This document shows positions 1 to 7,470 of a DNA stretch of 22,008 nucleotides, one piece after another (position 1 is the first letter of the stretch; every line of letters starts with the position of its first letter). The position numbers and the translations under genes were made by a program. The notes below the pieces were generated by a model. The model had not been told where the DNA came from. It made no database searches and saw nothing but the letters and a program-made list of their open reading frames with translations. Source of the DNA: Acidobacteriota bacterium (GTDB taxonomy: Bacteria > Acidobacteriota > Terriglobia > UBA7540); contig JAJYNF010000146.1 in NCBI GenBank assembly GCA_021786455.1, positions 1 to 22,008 on the forward strand, in the 5' to 3' direction.

Positions 1-1083
1 ATTCTACAGATCCTCCTCCACCAGCCTGTCCCAACCCCCATCACTATTCCCGGGGTTTCCTTTGAAGTGGCCATGGTCATGCTCGTGGTCGGATTATCGC
101 ACGGCATGTTGCGAGCCTCGGCGGCCCGGATTCTCGGTGTTGGCGGTGACGTGATGGTAGAACCGCCGGGAGCTTCCTTATTCATGGGTTTAACCAGCGG
201 AACGCTGCCCATGAGCCTCATTGGCCGGTTCTCCAAGCTTGATCAGGTTGAAGCGGTGACTCCAGTTTTTTTCCGAGTCACCAATTTAGGAACAAGGTTG
301 ATTTGGGGAATCGATATGAAAAGCTGGAATCGTGTGACCGGCGGGTTTACTTATTTGGCGGGAGGGCCTTTCGAGGGACCCTACGACATTTTGGTGGATA
401 ACGACTACGCGCGGCAGGATAACGTGCGGGTGGGGCAATCGTTGAACCTGCTGAATCACGCTTTCCGAGTTTGCGGCATTGTGGAGCACGGCAAGGGCTC
501 GCGCCTTTTCATTCCTCTCCAGACGGCCGAACACCTCGCCGGACAGCATGACCGAGTCTCGATTTTCTTTATTAAATGCACTCTCCCTCGCTACGCCGGC
601 AACGTAGTGCGCTCGATTAAAAAGCTATATCCGGAGGATAGCGCGCTGGCAGTACGGCAATATATGTCCATGCTGACGACGGACCCCGTTTCGCCGCTCC
701 GTGATTTTGTTACCGTCATGGTTTCCACCGCTGTGACGATTGGATTCCTGATGATCTTCCTCTCCATGTACACGACCGTTGCGGAGCGAACACGCGAGAT
801 GGGCCTTCTGAAATCCCTCGGCGCCTCGCAAGGCTACATCGTGCGACTGATTGTCAAGGAGGCTATGGCGCTCAGTGTCATCGGGGTCCTCGTCGGCTAT
901 AGCGCCACTTGGGCTGGATGGTGGATGATCCGCCGAACCTATCCGACGATTTCCGTAGAGTTGACTCTCGGCTGGGCGGGGTGGGCGGGCATGTTGGCTT
1001 TGGGCGGAAGCTTGCTCGGGGCGTTTTATCCGGCATGGCGCGCGGCTGGGCTTGATCCGGTGGATGCGTTGGCCTGCGAATGA
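1..1083 (+). CDS. ABC transporter permease, FtsX/MacB type (5' partial)
   Basis: Integral membrane subunit of an ABC transporter of the MacB/LolE/DevC class, which couples a separate ATPase to export or lipid/lipoprotein handling. The frame is open from base 1, so the true start lies outside the window. The GTG at 67 falls inside the first membrane helix and is unlikely to be the start. Visible parts: TM1 (about residues 20-40 of the open frame, VAMVMLVVGLSHGM), a soluble MacB_PCD-like domain of about 200 residues, then the C-terminal FtsX domain with three hydrophobic segments. The typical MacB motif ERTREMGLLKSLGAS precedes the penultimate helices, and YPAWRAAGLDPVDALA closes the protein. 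Few residues should be missing. The ATPase partner is not visible and may lie to the left. Substrate unknown. It converges on cinA. Confidence 0.88.
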   Translation: MLQILLHQPVPTPITIPGVSFEVAMVMLVVGLSHGMLRASAARILGVGGDVMVEPPGASLFMGLTSGTLPMSLIGRFSKLDQVEAVTPVFFRVTNLGTRLIWGIDMKSWNRVTGGFTYLAGGPFEGPYDILVDNDYARQDNVRVGQSLNLLNHAFRVCGIVEHGKGSRLFIPLQTAEHLAGQHDRVSIFFIKCTLPRYAGNVVRSIKKLYPEDSALAVRQYMSMLTTDPVSPLRDFVTVMVSTAVTIGFLMIFLSMYTTVAERTREMGLLKSLGASQGYIVRLIVKEAMALSVIGVLVGYSATWAGWWMIRRTYPTISVELTLGWAGWAGMLALGGSLLGAFYPAWRAAGLDPVDALACE

Positions 1084-1158
1084 TTTCCGCTCGCCACCGG
1101 GCCAGGGGGCGGTTTCCTCACCCATTGGTTAGATTCGAGAAGCGCGGAGCCACGGCCG

Positions 1159-2406
1159 TCAAATTTTGGGGCCGCCTCGCAATCTTCGGCGGAGCATTTC
1201 GAGCGCGGAGTGAGCCGCCAGCCATCGGATGCGTTGGCGGTCGCCGGGGAAGTGGAACTCCCGGATTTCGGTCCCTCGCTCGTCGGCAAGCGCGATGAAA
1301 ACCAAGCCGACCGGTTTCTGCTCCGTGCCGCTGCTCGGGCCCGCGATACCGGTGATGCCCACGCCGACCGATGCCCCAGCGCGGCGGCGAATCCCTTCCG
1401 CCAATGCCTGGGCGACCGGTTTAGAAACGGCGCCGTTAGCCTCTAAGGTTGCCGGTGACACACCCGCCAATCTCGTCTTGAGCTCATTGTTGTAACAGAC
1501 CACCCCCCCGAGATAAAAACTCGAACTCCCCGGAACACGCGTGAGCCGTTCGCCCAACATTCCTCCGGTGCAGCTCTCGGCTGTGGCCAGCGTTTTCTGT
1601 TTCATGACCAGGTACATCCCCACGACCTCTTCCAGGCTTTCACCGCGTGAAGAATAAACATGCTCGCCGAGTGCCGTCTCGGCTTGATCAGCCAGATCGC
1701 TGGCTAGGGCTTCTGCTTCTTCCGCGTTTCTTCCTCGGGCGCGAAAATGAACCTCGATGCCGGCGGCGGTCGCCAGGATGGTCGTCGCGGGGTTTTGATA
1801 ACGCTTGTAGAGGGGCGCCAAGCGTTGATCAACTTCCGATTCTGGAAGGCCGGCTATCTTTAGAACGCGTGTCCGGATGCGCTCGCCCGAGGAGAGCTTG
1901 GCAAGCCGCGGGATGCATTGCGACTCGAACATGGGGATCATTTCGCGCGGCGGTCCGGGCAGCAGGATGAAGATGACATGATCATGCTCTAACCAGATGC
2001 CGGGAGCCGTTCCATTCTGATTTTCGAGCCATTCGCCGCCCTCCGGGACGAACGCCTGACGGGCGTTATTTTCGGGCATGGGGCGCTCCAGGCGCGCAAA
2101 ACGATGGCGAATGCGGTCCATAATCTCCGGCGCTTCGGTAAGCTGCCGGCCGAGAGCCTCCGCGATGGCGGCTCGATTGACATCGTCTTCGGTGGGACCC
2201 AGGCCGCCCGTCACAATAACGAGTGGCGAGCGGCTAAGCGCCGAGCGCAAGACGGCAACCAGCCGTCCGCGGTCATCGCCCACGATGGTTTTGAAGCGAA
2301 CCTCGATTCCCAGTTCGTTCAGTTTGTCGGTGAGGTAAAGGGAATTCGTATCCTGACGGTACGGAGTGAGCAGTTCCGCGCCCACGGCGATAATTTCTGC
2401 GTCCAT
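1159..2406 (-). CDS. cinA: CinA family protein (nicotinamide-nucleotide amidohydrolase / ADP-ribose pyrophosphatase)
   Basis: Cytoplasmic two-domain CinA. The N-terminal MoCF-like domain (COG1058) carries TGGLGPTEDD at residues 67-76. The C-terminal PncC domain (COG1546) carries AESCTGG at 276-282 and GITGIAGPSSG further on. In the family the C-terminal domain deamidates nicotinamide mononucleotide to nicotinate mononucleotide in pyridine-nucleotide salvage, and the N-terminal domain has ADP-ribose pyrophosphatase activity. Start: the ATG at 2406 (MDAEIIAVGAELL) matches the conserved beginning and gives 415 residues, the usual length. A GTG at 2421 would add five residues, and neither start has a strong Shine-Dalgarno. 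It is the last gene of the seven-gene minus-strand run, 34 bases after the NHL-propeller gene. Confidence 0.95.
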   Translation of the reverse strand: MDAEIIAVGAELLTPYRQDTNSLYLTDKLNELGIEVRFKTIVGDDRGRLVAVLRSALSRSPLVIVTGGLGPTEDDVNRAAIAEALGRQLTEAPEIMDRIRHRFARLERPMPENNARQAFVPEGGEWLENQNGTAPGIWLEHDHVIFILLPGPPREMIPMFESQCIPRLAKLSSGERIRTRVLKIAGLPESEVDQRLAPLYKRYQNPATTILATAAGIEVHFRARGRNAEEAEALASDLADQAETALGEHVYSSRGESLEEVVGMYLVMKQKTLATAESCTGGMLGERLTRVPGSSSFYLGGVVCYNNELKTRLAGVSPATLEANGAVSKPVAQALAEGIRRRAGASVGVGITGIAGPSSGTEQKPVGLVFIALADERGTEIREFHFPGDRQRIRWLAAHSALEMLRRRLRGGPKI

Positions 2407-2440
2407 CGTCGGCCAGGTCACCGTTCGCTGACTCGGGAGG

Positions 2441-3520
2441 TCACCTCAGCAACGGCATTCCTTCGATGTTGGTGCTGAGCTCCATCAAGGCGTTGTGCGT
2501 CGCTACGATCATTGACCGTTGGCCGGTAAACGCCAAGCCAACAAGGTTGTAGCCGGAAACAAACAATTCCGCGCGGCCTTGGGGCGTGATGCGCACAATG
2601 CCTTGCCGCCCGGAAAGCGAGGCGGCGACGCATAAGTTGCCTTCGGCGTCGAAGGCCAGACCTTGCGGACGCCCCAAGCCGCGGTAAAAGGAAGCGACCT
2701 CTCCATTCGCGGAAACCCGATAAACCTGATCGTAGCTGGACGTCGTCGGCCCCGTCACATAAAGGCAGCCGTCCGACCCAAAGGCCAGGTGATAGCCCGC
2801 AATGCTGGGTTCGAGGGTGGCGAAAACGAAGATTTGACGATCCCGATTGATCCGAAAGATGGTTCCCGTGCGGTCGCCCACGTAAAGATTTTCTTGGGCG
2901 TCAAAGGCGATTCCTGTAGCAATTCCCATCCCGCCCGCGTAGATCGAACGGTGGCCATCCGGCGTGATCTGGTAGATGTTGCCCTCGGCGCGGCTGGAAA
3001 CATATAACAGGCCGGACCGATCAAAGGCCAAGCCGGTGGCATTCAAGAGATCACTGACAAAAGGTTGGAGGATACCGTCGCGGCGAAGTTTATAAATTGA
3101 GACCGGCGCTTTTTGTCCTCGGCTGCCGCTGAAGGTCGAAAAGATGTTGCCGGCCGCGTCAATTGCCGGGTTGGCGACGGGGTGAAGATTTTCAGCAAGT
3201 TTCCTGCCCAGAATGATGCGGATGGGCAAGCTCACCGCGCCGCCCCCTGCGTCCACAGTAAGATGTCCCTTCTCAACCCCTTCAGGAACTCGCACAATAA
3301 GCCGCGTTGCAGAGCTAATCAGAATTTCGCCGGGCACCTCCCCGAAGCGCACGGTAGGCCGGCTGCCCCCGTTGCGGGCGAACCCTTTGCCCCAAATAGC
3401 GAACTCACCACCGGGAAGCGCCGCGGCGGGCGTGATCTTATGAATTTCCGGCGCTGTCGAAGGCCCAGTTTTCTTATCCACGGCGGCTACTTGGCGCAAA
3501 GTTTTTTTCCATAGATTCAT
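2441..3520 (-). CDS. IPT/TIG and NHL-repeat beta-propeller protein
   Basis: A 359-residue protein with an IPT/TIG immunoglobulin-like domain (about residues 25-105; PEIHKITPAAALPGGEFAI begins it) followed by an NHL/SMP-30-like beta-propeller (about 110-355). The blades show repeated A-F-D-x-x-G/E-N-L-Y/C-V units such as GIAFDAQENLYVGDRTG and GLAFDAEGNLCVAAS. No export signal is evident: the N-terminus is polar and lysine-rich (MNLWKKTLRQVAAVDKK). No catalytic assignment is possible, because propellers of this kind can be lactonases or pure binding scaffolds. The ATG at 3520 overlaps the pgpA stop (ATGA, four bases shared), so it is probably translationally coupled. A propeller inside a pgpA-cinA operon is unusual, and its role is unknown. 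Confidence 0.85.
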   Translation of the reverse strand: MNLWKKTLRQVAAVDKKTGPSTAPEIHKITPAAALPGGEFAIWGKGFARNGGSRPTVRFGEVPGEILISSATRLIVRVPEGVEKGHLTVDAGGGAVSLPIRIILGRKLAENLHPVANPAIDAAGNIFSTFSGSRGQKAPVSIYKLRRDGILQPFVSDLLNATGLAFDRSGLLYVSSRAEGNIYQITPDGHRSIYAGGMGIATGIAFDAQENLYVGDRTGTIFRINRDRQIFVFATLEPSIAGYHLAFGSDGCLYVTGPTTSSYDQVYRVSANGEVASFYRGLGRPQGLAFDAEGNLCVAASLSGRQGIVRITPQGRAELFVSGYNLVGLAFTGQRSMIVATHNALMELSTNIEGMPLLR

Positions 3521-4050
3521 CGTCCCAGCAATCCCAACGCCAGCACGACGGCCAGCGCGTACAGGCCAGCCACCACGTCATCCACCATGATACCCCAACC
3601 GCCGGGAAGCCGCTCGGCGCGGCGAGCCGGAAAGGGCTTGAGAACATCGAAGAATCGGAAGGCCACAAATCCGACCAACAGGAATTTCCACGACGGGTTG
3701 GACTCGGCGACAAAGGGAATCAGTTGGCCGACAAATTCATCGAGCACCACCGTGCCGGGGTCATGCGTTTGAAAGAAATCTTCAGCCGCTCCCGCCGACG
3801 GAACCCCCAAGGCAAAAAGAAGAACGGCTGCCAGGCTCATGAAAATGGCTCTCGATGACGGGCCAATGGGAATGAGGTTGAGACCCGCGACACTTAAAAC
3901 GCTCAGCGCCGAGCCGGCGGTTCCTGGAGCCCAGGGCAGGTCTCCGACCGCGCCGAGGGTGGCCATCGAAACCATGAAAGGCCGGCGCGCCTTATCCAGG
4001 GGCGTTGTCGGATTCTTCATTTCTGGGATTTTCAGTCTGTCTTGCAGCAT
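3517..4050 (-). CDS. pgpA: Phosphatidylglycerophosphatase A
   Basis: Inner-membrane lipid phosphatase that removes phosphate from phosphatidylglycerol phosphate to make phosphatidylglycerol. PgpA signatures in order: GDLPWAPGTAGS near the N-terminus, DPGTVVLDEFVGQ in the middle, RFFDVLKPFPARRAE and GWGIMVDDVVAGLYAL near the C-terminus, with several hydrophobic segments between them. The acidic residues of the DE and DD motifs, expected to bind Mg2+, are present. The ATG at 4050 (MLQDRLK) has a weak GGAA seven bases upstream and gives 177 residues; ATG 4020 (MKNPTT) is a reasonable alternative. The frame stays open to 4101, but that part overlaps yacG and has no family similarity. The start overlaps the yacG 3' end, and the stop overlaps the next gene by four bases. 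Confidence 0.93.
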   Translation of the reverse strand: MLQDRLKIPEMKNPTTPLDKARRPFMVSMATLGAVGDLPWAPGTAGSALSVLSVAGLNLIPIGPSSRAIFMSLAAVLLFALGVPSAGAAEDFFQTHDPGTVVLDEFVGQLIPFVAESNPSWKFLLVGFVAFRFFDVLKPFPARRAERLPGGWGIMVDDVVAGLYALAVVLALGLLGR

Positions 4051-4183
4051 CGTAATTTCCGGGAACTTTGTAGCAGCCCTCCAGCCACTTCGCGAGATCA
4101 ATCAGCTTGCACCGCTCGCTGCAGAAGGGTCGGTAAGGGTTGCCCGCATAGCGCGTTTTGGCCTTACAAATGGGGCAGCGCAT
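3992..4183 (-). CDS. yacG: YacG-type DNA gyrase inhibitor, zinc-binding
   Basis: A 63-residue zinc-finger protein with four cysteines in the YacG pattern: C3-x2-C6 and C21-x3-C25 (CPIC and CSERC). The family's conserved segment follows (RPFCSERCKLIDLAKWLEG). YacG proteins bind GyrB and inhibit DNA gyrase, protecting it from other gyrase poisons. The C-terminal tail is short, polar and acidic, as is common in the family. Its start overlaps the end of rimO by 20 bases and its 3' end overlaps pgpA, so it sits inside a tightly packed operon. The ribosome binding site is weak, which fits translational coupling to rimO. Confidence 0.9.
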   Translation of the reverse strand: MRCPICKAKTRYAGNPYRPFCSERCKLIDLAKWLEGCYKVPGNYDAARQTENPRNEESDNAPG

Positions 4184-5600
4184 AACGATCCGCCGACGCG
4201 GCAGAAGCCTGAATTTGCATCAGTTCGGTGGAATTCCGGCGACTTGAAGCCGGTTCTCCAGAAAGGCGGTCAGCTTCCAAGCGGGCGATCAGGTCGTAAT
4301 CCCCGGCACGTTCAATTGTGCCCCAGCGGAACTCCCCTGGAATCGGTTCTGGGCCGACATAATCGTTAATAAAGACCTGCCCGTCAATCGCCGGGGCCTG
4401 CGATTCCAACCGGCCCTCAAAAAGCAGTTCGGTTTCCTTGAAGCGCCCTTCAACCAGAATGGGAAGCGTCTTGCCGACCTTCCCCTGAAGCTTCTTCCTT
4501 GAAATTTTCCGTTGAAGCGCCATGAGAGCTCGTTTTCGGCGCCGCGCGACCGCCGGCTTGACTTGATTCGGATACGCAAAGGCAGCGCTCGATTCCTCGT
4601 GGGAATAGAGGAAAACCCCCAGATGGTCAAATTCGGCGGCTTCGACAAAATCCGTGAGAATCCGGAAGTCATCTTCGGTTTCACCCGGAAAGCCGACAAT
4701 CATGGAGGTTCGCAGCGTCACCTCGGGCATCGCCGCCCGAATGCGACTGAGCAATTTGAGCAATCCGTCACCATTCGACCCGCGCCGCATCGCCTTCAAA
4801 ACTGAGCCGCTTGCGTGCTGCAAAGGGACGTCGAAATACTTGACAACTTTCGGCGTTTCGGCGACGGCTTCAATCAGCGACGGAATGATGCGGTTGGGAT
4901 AGCAGTAGAGAAACCGCAACCACACCAACTCCGGGACTTTGGCCAACTCGCGAAGAAGCCGCGCCAAGCCGTCGCGCACCCCCAAATCCTCGCCGTAACT
5001 GGTTGTGTCCTGGCCAATGAGGGTGATTTCCCGCGCCCCGCGCTGGGCCAGATTGCCAGCTTCTCTAATCACGCTTTGCATGGGGCGTGAGCGGAAATGG
5101 CCGCGCATCTGGGGAATTACACAGAACGAGCACGGATGGTCGCATCCTTCGGCAATCTTGAGGTAGGCAGAATAACGCGGCGTGGAAAGCACGCGGGGCG
5201 TGAATTCGTGATAGAGGTAGGGCGCTGCTTGCGAAGCCCTTTGCCGCCCATGGAGATCAAAAGCGCAAGCGTCAACCACTTGCTCGAGCTCGTTCGTCCC
5301 GATGACGAAGTCCACTTCGGGTATCTGTTCCAGGATTTGTTGGCGGTAGCGTTCCACCAGGCAGCCGGCAACGATCAGCCGCTTCGCGCGCCCCGCCGTT
5401 TTATGCCCGGCCATTTCCAGAATCGCGTCAATGGATTCTCGCTTGGCGGGTTCGATAAAGCTGCACGTGTTGACGATTAGAATGTCCGCGTCCTCGGCGC
5501 GAGGCGTAAGCTCATAACCACGCTCGGTGAGCAAACCCAGCATCACCTCGCTATCCACAAGGTTCTTGGGACATCCCAAACTGACCATTCCCACTTTCAT
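4164..5600 (-). CDS. rimO: Ribosomal protein S12 methylthiotransferase RimO
   Basis: Radical-SAM methylthiotransferase that adds a methylthio group to the conserved aspartate of ribosomal protein S12. The N-terminal MTTase domain starts with VSLGCPKNLVDSE and has cluster cysteines C10, C46 and C80. The radical-SAM cluster cysteines are C153, C157 and C160 (CDHPCSFC), followed by IPQMRGHFRSRP, which is diagnostic of RimO rather than MiaB. A C-terminal TRAM domain lies at about 375-440. At 478 residues it is longer than the usual 430-445 because about 35 polar residues follow the normal end near GDYDLIARL. That tail brings its stop 20 bases into yacG. An extended -10 promoter candidate lies about 37 bases upstream of the ATG. 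Confidence 0.96.
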   Translation of the reverse strand: MKVGMVSLGCPKNLVDSEVMLGLLTERGYELTPRAEDADILIVNTCSFIEPAKRESIDAILEMAGHKTAGRAKRLIVAGCLVERYRQQILEQIPEVDFVIGTNELEQVVDACAFDLHGRQRASQAAPYLYHEFTPRVLSTPRYSAYLKIAEGCDHPCSFCVIPQMRGHFRSRPMQSVIREAGNLAQRGAREITLIGQDTTSYGEDLGVRDGLARLLRELAKVPELVWLRFLYCYPNRIIPSLIEAVAETPKVVKYFDVPLQHASGSVLKAMRRGSNGDGLLKLLSRIRAAMPEVTLRTSMIVGFPGETEDDFRILTDFVEAAEFDHLGVFLYSHEESSAAFAYPNQVKPAVARRRKRALMALQRKISRKKLQGKVGKTLPILVEGRFKETELLFEGRLESQAPAIDGQVFINDYVGPEPIPGEFRWGTIERAGDYDLIARLEADRLSGEPASSRRNSTELMQIQASAASADRYALPHL

Positions 5601-5636
5601 CGTTTCGACTCGGTGCCAGCACGACTCCCCATGGAA

Positions 5637-5645
5637 ATTTTAGCA
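5637..5645 (-). promoter_or_regulatory. Candidate extended -10 promoter for rimO
   Basis: On the minus strand the gap between the WD40 gene and rimO reads TTGTGCTAAAAT, a TGn extended -10 (TGC then TAAAAT, 5/6 match). It would start RNA about 30 bases before the rimO ATG. No convincing -35 is visible. The same TGCTAAA word occurs upstream of the lacI-type gene. A short GC-rich inverted repeat (GCCGC-CGG-GCGGC) lies immediately 5' of it, following the WD40 gene. Confidence 0.5.
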
Positions 5646-5705
5646 CAATCGCCGCCCGGCGGCCCGGACGGTAGCGGCAAAGGATGATATGCGGAGAGGG
5701 CTGAG

Positions 5706-6761
5706 TTAATTTTGGGCGCGGATTCGTTTCCAAATAAACACGCCATGTTCGGTCGTGGCCGCCAGATACTGGCCATTGGGGGAGAACGCCACCGTAAGCA
5801 CCGGGCGTCGGCTTTCGGAAAGCGTCTGCATCAGTTGGCCGCTTGCTGTTGACCATAGGCGCACCGTCGCGTCTTCACCCGCCGAGGCAATCCATCGGCC
5901 ACGCGGCGAGAACTCCGCCCAATGCACGGGCCCTTCGTGTCCCGCCAGCGTATGCAGCAGCTTCCACCCGGGCACGGACCAAACCCGAATCATTCCATCC
6001 TCGCAGGCCGTCGCCACCTTGGTGCTGTCTCGCGAAAAGGCGATACTCATTACCGCGCCGTGATGGCCACGCAAGGAATTCACGAACTGGTCGGTTTTGA
6101 GCTGAACGACGACGGGGTCCTGGCTGGCCGCATTTTCAATCTGCGCCAAAATGAGCCAGTGGCCATCGGGCGAGAAAGCGTACACGCGGGGGCGCTCGGT
6201 CAAATCGGGAATTTTGGCCTCAAGACCCCGCCCGTTGGCCGGATCCCAGAGATCGAATGTGCTCTGCTTGTACATTCCAACAAAGCCGATTTGGGGAAAA
6301 TAGCGCGCGGAGCGGAAGCCGTTTGCGCCAATGGTATCCACTTTGCCGACGAGCGAATCCGTCGTTGTGTCCCACTCGAAGCCGAGCATTGGCGTGACGC
6401 TTCCATGCCGCTTCTTCGCCGCCATCGCGCCCCGGGCCATCATAAACAGCCGGTTGGGGGCGACGAAGCTGGCGGAGTAAATTTCAAGGTCCTTCAGACC
6501 CACCACTGCAGGGTGCAAAACCTTCTCGATGCTGGCGTTCGCCAGGTTAAAGAGCGCGACCTTTTGTTCTCCTCGGCGGGCGACAATGGCCAGCGTCGCG
6601 GAGTTTGCGGAAAAAGCCCCCGCCGGCGAAGCGTTGCGCGCCAGATGCCCCTCCACCTGCCCCACGCTCGTCCAAAGAACGGGCGGCTGAGCTGGACCCG
6701 CCGCTCCGCTCCGCGCCATCTCGCGGCGCGTGCCCGCCGTGATGGCCAAAGCAAAAAACAT
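5706..6761 (-). CDS. WD40-repeat beta-propeller protein
   Basis: A propeller whose C-terminal half has clear WD40 blades: GHHGAVMSIAFSRD...DGMIRVWS, GHEGPVHWAEFSPRGRWIAS...DATVRLWS and PVLTVAFSPNGQYLAAT...HGVFIW. The N-terminal blades are more diverged. No catalytic motif is seen, so it is probably a protein-binding scaffold. The ATG at 6761 starts inside a hydrophobic stretch (MFFALAITAG) and has no spaced Shine-Dalgarno. The frame continues upstream without a stop to a CTG at 6803 that would add LKRFIPIRRALPLG, giving a signal-peptide-like basic plus hydrophobic N-terminus. GGGAG lies seven bases before that CTG. Export is therefore likely if the CTG is used. It sits between the Nudix gene and rimO in the same direction. 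Confidence 0.85.
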   Translation of the reverse strand: MFFALAITAGTRREMARSGAAGPAQPPVLWTSVGQVEGHLARNASPAGAFSANSATLAIVARRGEQKVALFNLANASIEKVLHPAVVGLKDLEIYSASFVAPNRLFMMARGAMAAKKRHGSVTPMLGFEWDTTTDSLVGKVDTIGANGFRSARYFPQIGFVGMYKQSTFDLWDPANGRGLEAKIPDLTERPRVYAFSPDGHWLILAQIENAASQDPVVVQLKTDQFVNSLRGHHGAVMSIAFSRDSTKVATACEDGMIRVWSVPGWKLLHTLAGHEGPVHWAEFSPRGRWIASAGEDATVRLWSTASGQLMQTLSESRRPVLTVAFSPNGQYLAATTEHGVFIWKRIRAQN

Positions 6762-6799
6762 TCCGAGGGGTAAAGCCCGGCGGATTGGAATAAACCTCT

Positions 6800-7204
6800 T
6801 CAGAGGATTTCTCCCGCGCTCAGTCGAGCCACAAGCTCGCGATCGGCCTCGAGAAAATTATAGGCCGGCAAATCTTTGCGTAAAGACCATCGAACGTCCT
6901 CGAAAACCCGATTCGTCGGGCTGTTGCGATATCGCGGCACGCGAAAAAACACCACCTCGACGTAACGATCCGGATAACGGTGGCACAGCCGGTAAACTTC
7001 CTCGCCAACCTCTGCCTGAATGCCAAGCTCCTCATCGAGCTCTCGCGTCAAGGCAGCCGTGAAGGTTTCTCCTTCGCGCGCCTTTCCGCCGGGAAACTCC
7101 CATTGAAGCCCGTAAGCGTCCGAGCGCCTTCGCTGGCAGATCAGGATTTGGCCGTCCTGTTCGATGATGCCAGCCACCACCAAGATGGGTACGTCTTGTA
7201 GCAT
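6800..7204 (-). CDS. Nudix hydrolase, MutT / 8-oxo-dGTP diphosphatase type
   Basis: A complete Nudix box G-x5-E-x7-REL-x-EE-x-G-I is present at residues 40-62 (GGKAREGETF...RELDEELGI). The preceding WEFPGGK and early QRRRSDAYGLQWEF are typical of MutT/8-oxo-dGTPases, which hydrolyse oxidised nucleoside triphosphates to prevent mutation. The substrate is inferred from family resemblance only. The ATG at 7204 (MLQDVPILVVAGII) gives 134 residues, the normal length. The frame is open to 7330, with other ATG and GTG codons, but the additional N-terminus is not family-like and no start has a good ribosome binding site. It is the first gene of the seven-gene minus-strand run, and its stop overlaps the possible CTG start of the WD40 gene. 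Confidence 0.88.
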   Translation of the reverse strand: MLQDVPILVVAGIIEQDGQILICQRRRSDAYGLQWEFPGGKAREGETFTAALTRELDEELGIQAEVGEEVYRLCHRYPDRYVEVVFFRVPRYRNSPTNRVFEDVRWSLRKDLPAYNFLEADRELVARLSAGEIL

Positions 7205-7365
7205 AGGCTGAACTTGCTCTAAGGTCTGGAAGTCGCACATCGTGAATAGAGAAGCATAGCGCAGGCTGCCCAGCGCCGATAGGGGTTTTGATAGGATACA
7301 CTTCAAGCGCGCGCCCGTCGGTGTTCCCACCCTGCGCCTGTGGCAGCAGGGCCGGAGGTGTGCTG

Positions 7366-7382
7366 CCGCCGCGCTACGGCGG
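7366..7382. other. GC-rich inverted repeat after the DinB gene
   Basis: CCGCCG-cgcta-CGGCGG, a perfect six-base stem with a five-base loop. It lies about a dozen bases beyond the restored stop of the DinB gene (7394-7396). There is no T-tract on either strand, so an intrinsic terminator is possible but not shown. The rest of the roughly 190-base gap before the Nudix gene shows nothing else that can be supported. Confidence 0.4.
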
Positions 7383-7393
7383 TGGAGGCGGTG

Positions 7394-7470
7394 CTACAGC
7401 GGCTCGTCGGCGGAGGGGCCGTAGAGCGAGGGCACGGGCACGTCGTTCATCCGCAGATAGACGCCAAGCT
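7394..7470 (-). pseudogene. Out-of-frame C-terminal tail of the DinB gene
   Basis: Read in the -2 corrected frame, this piece encodes 24 residues that include LGVYLRMNDVPVPSLYGPS and end before a TAG at 7394-7396. This is the usual DinB C-terminal sequence following H-x3-H-RAQ. It is disconnected from the main frame by two additional bases inside an AG repeat at about 7469-7472. Confidence 0.75.

Noticed and set aside
5922..6773. 283-codon plus-strand open frame opposite the WD40 gene
   Set aside because: It is the antisense shadow of a clear propeller gene, with no family-like sequence and no ribosome binding site.
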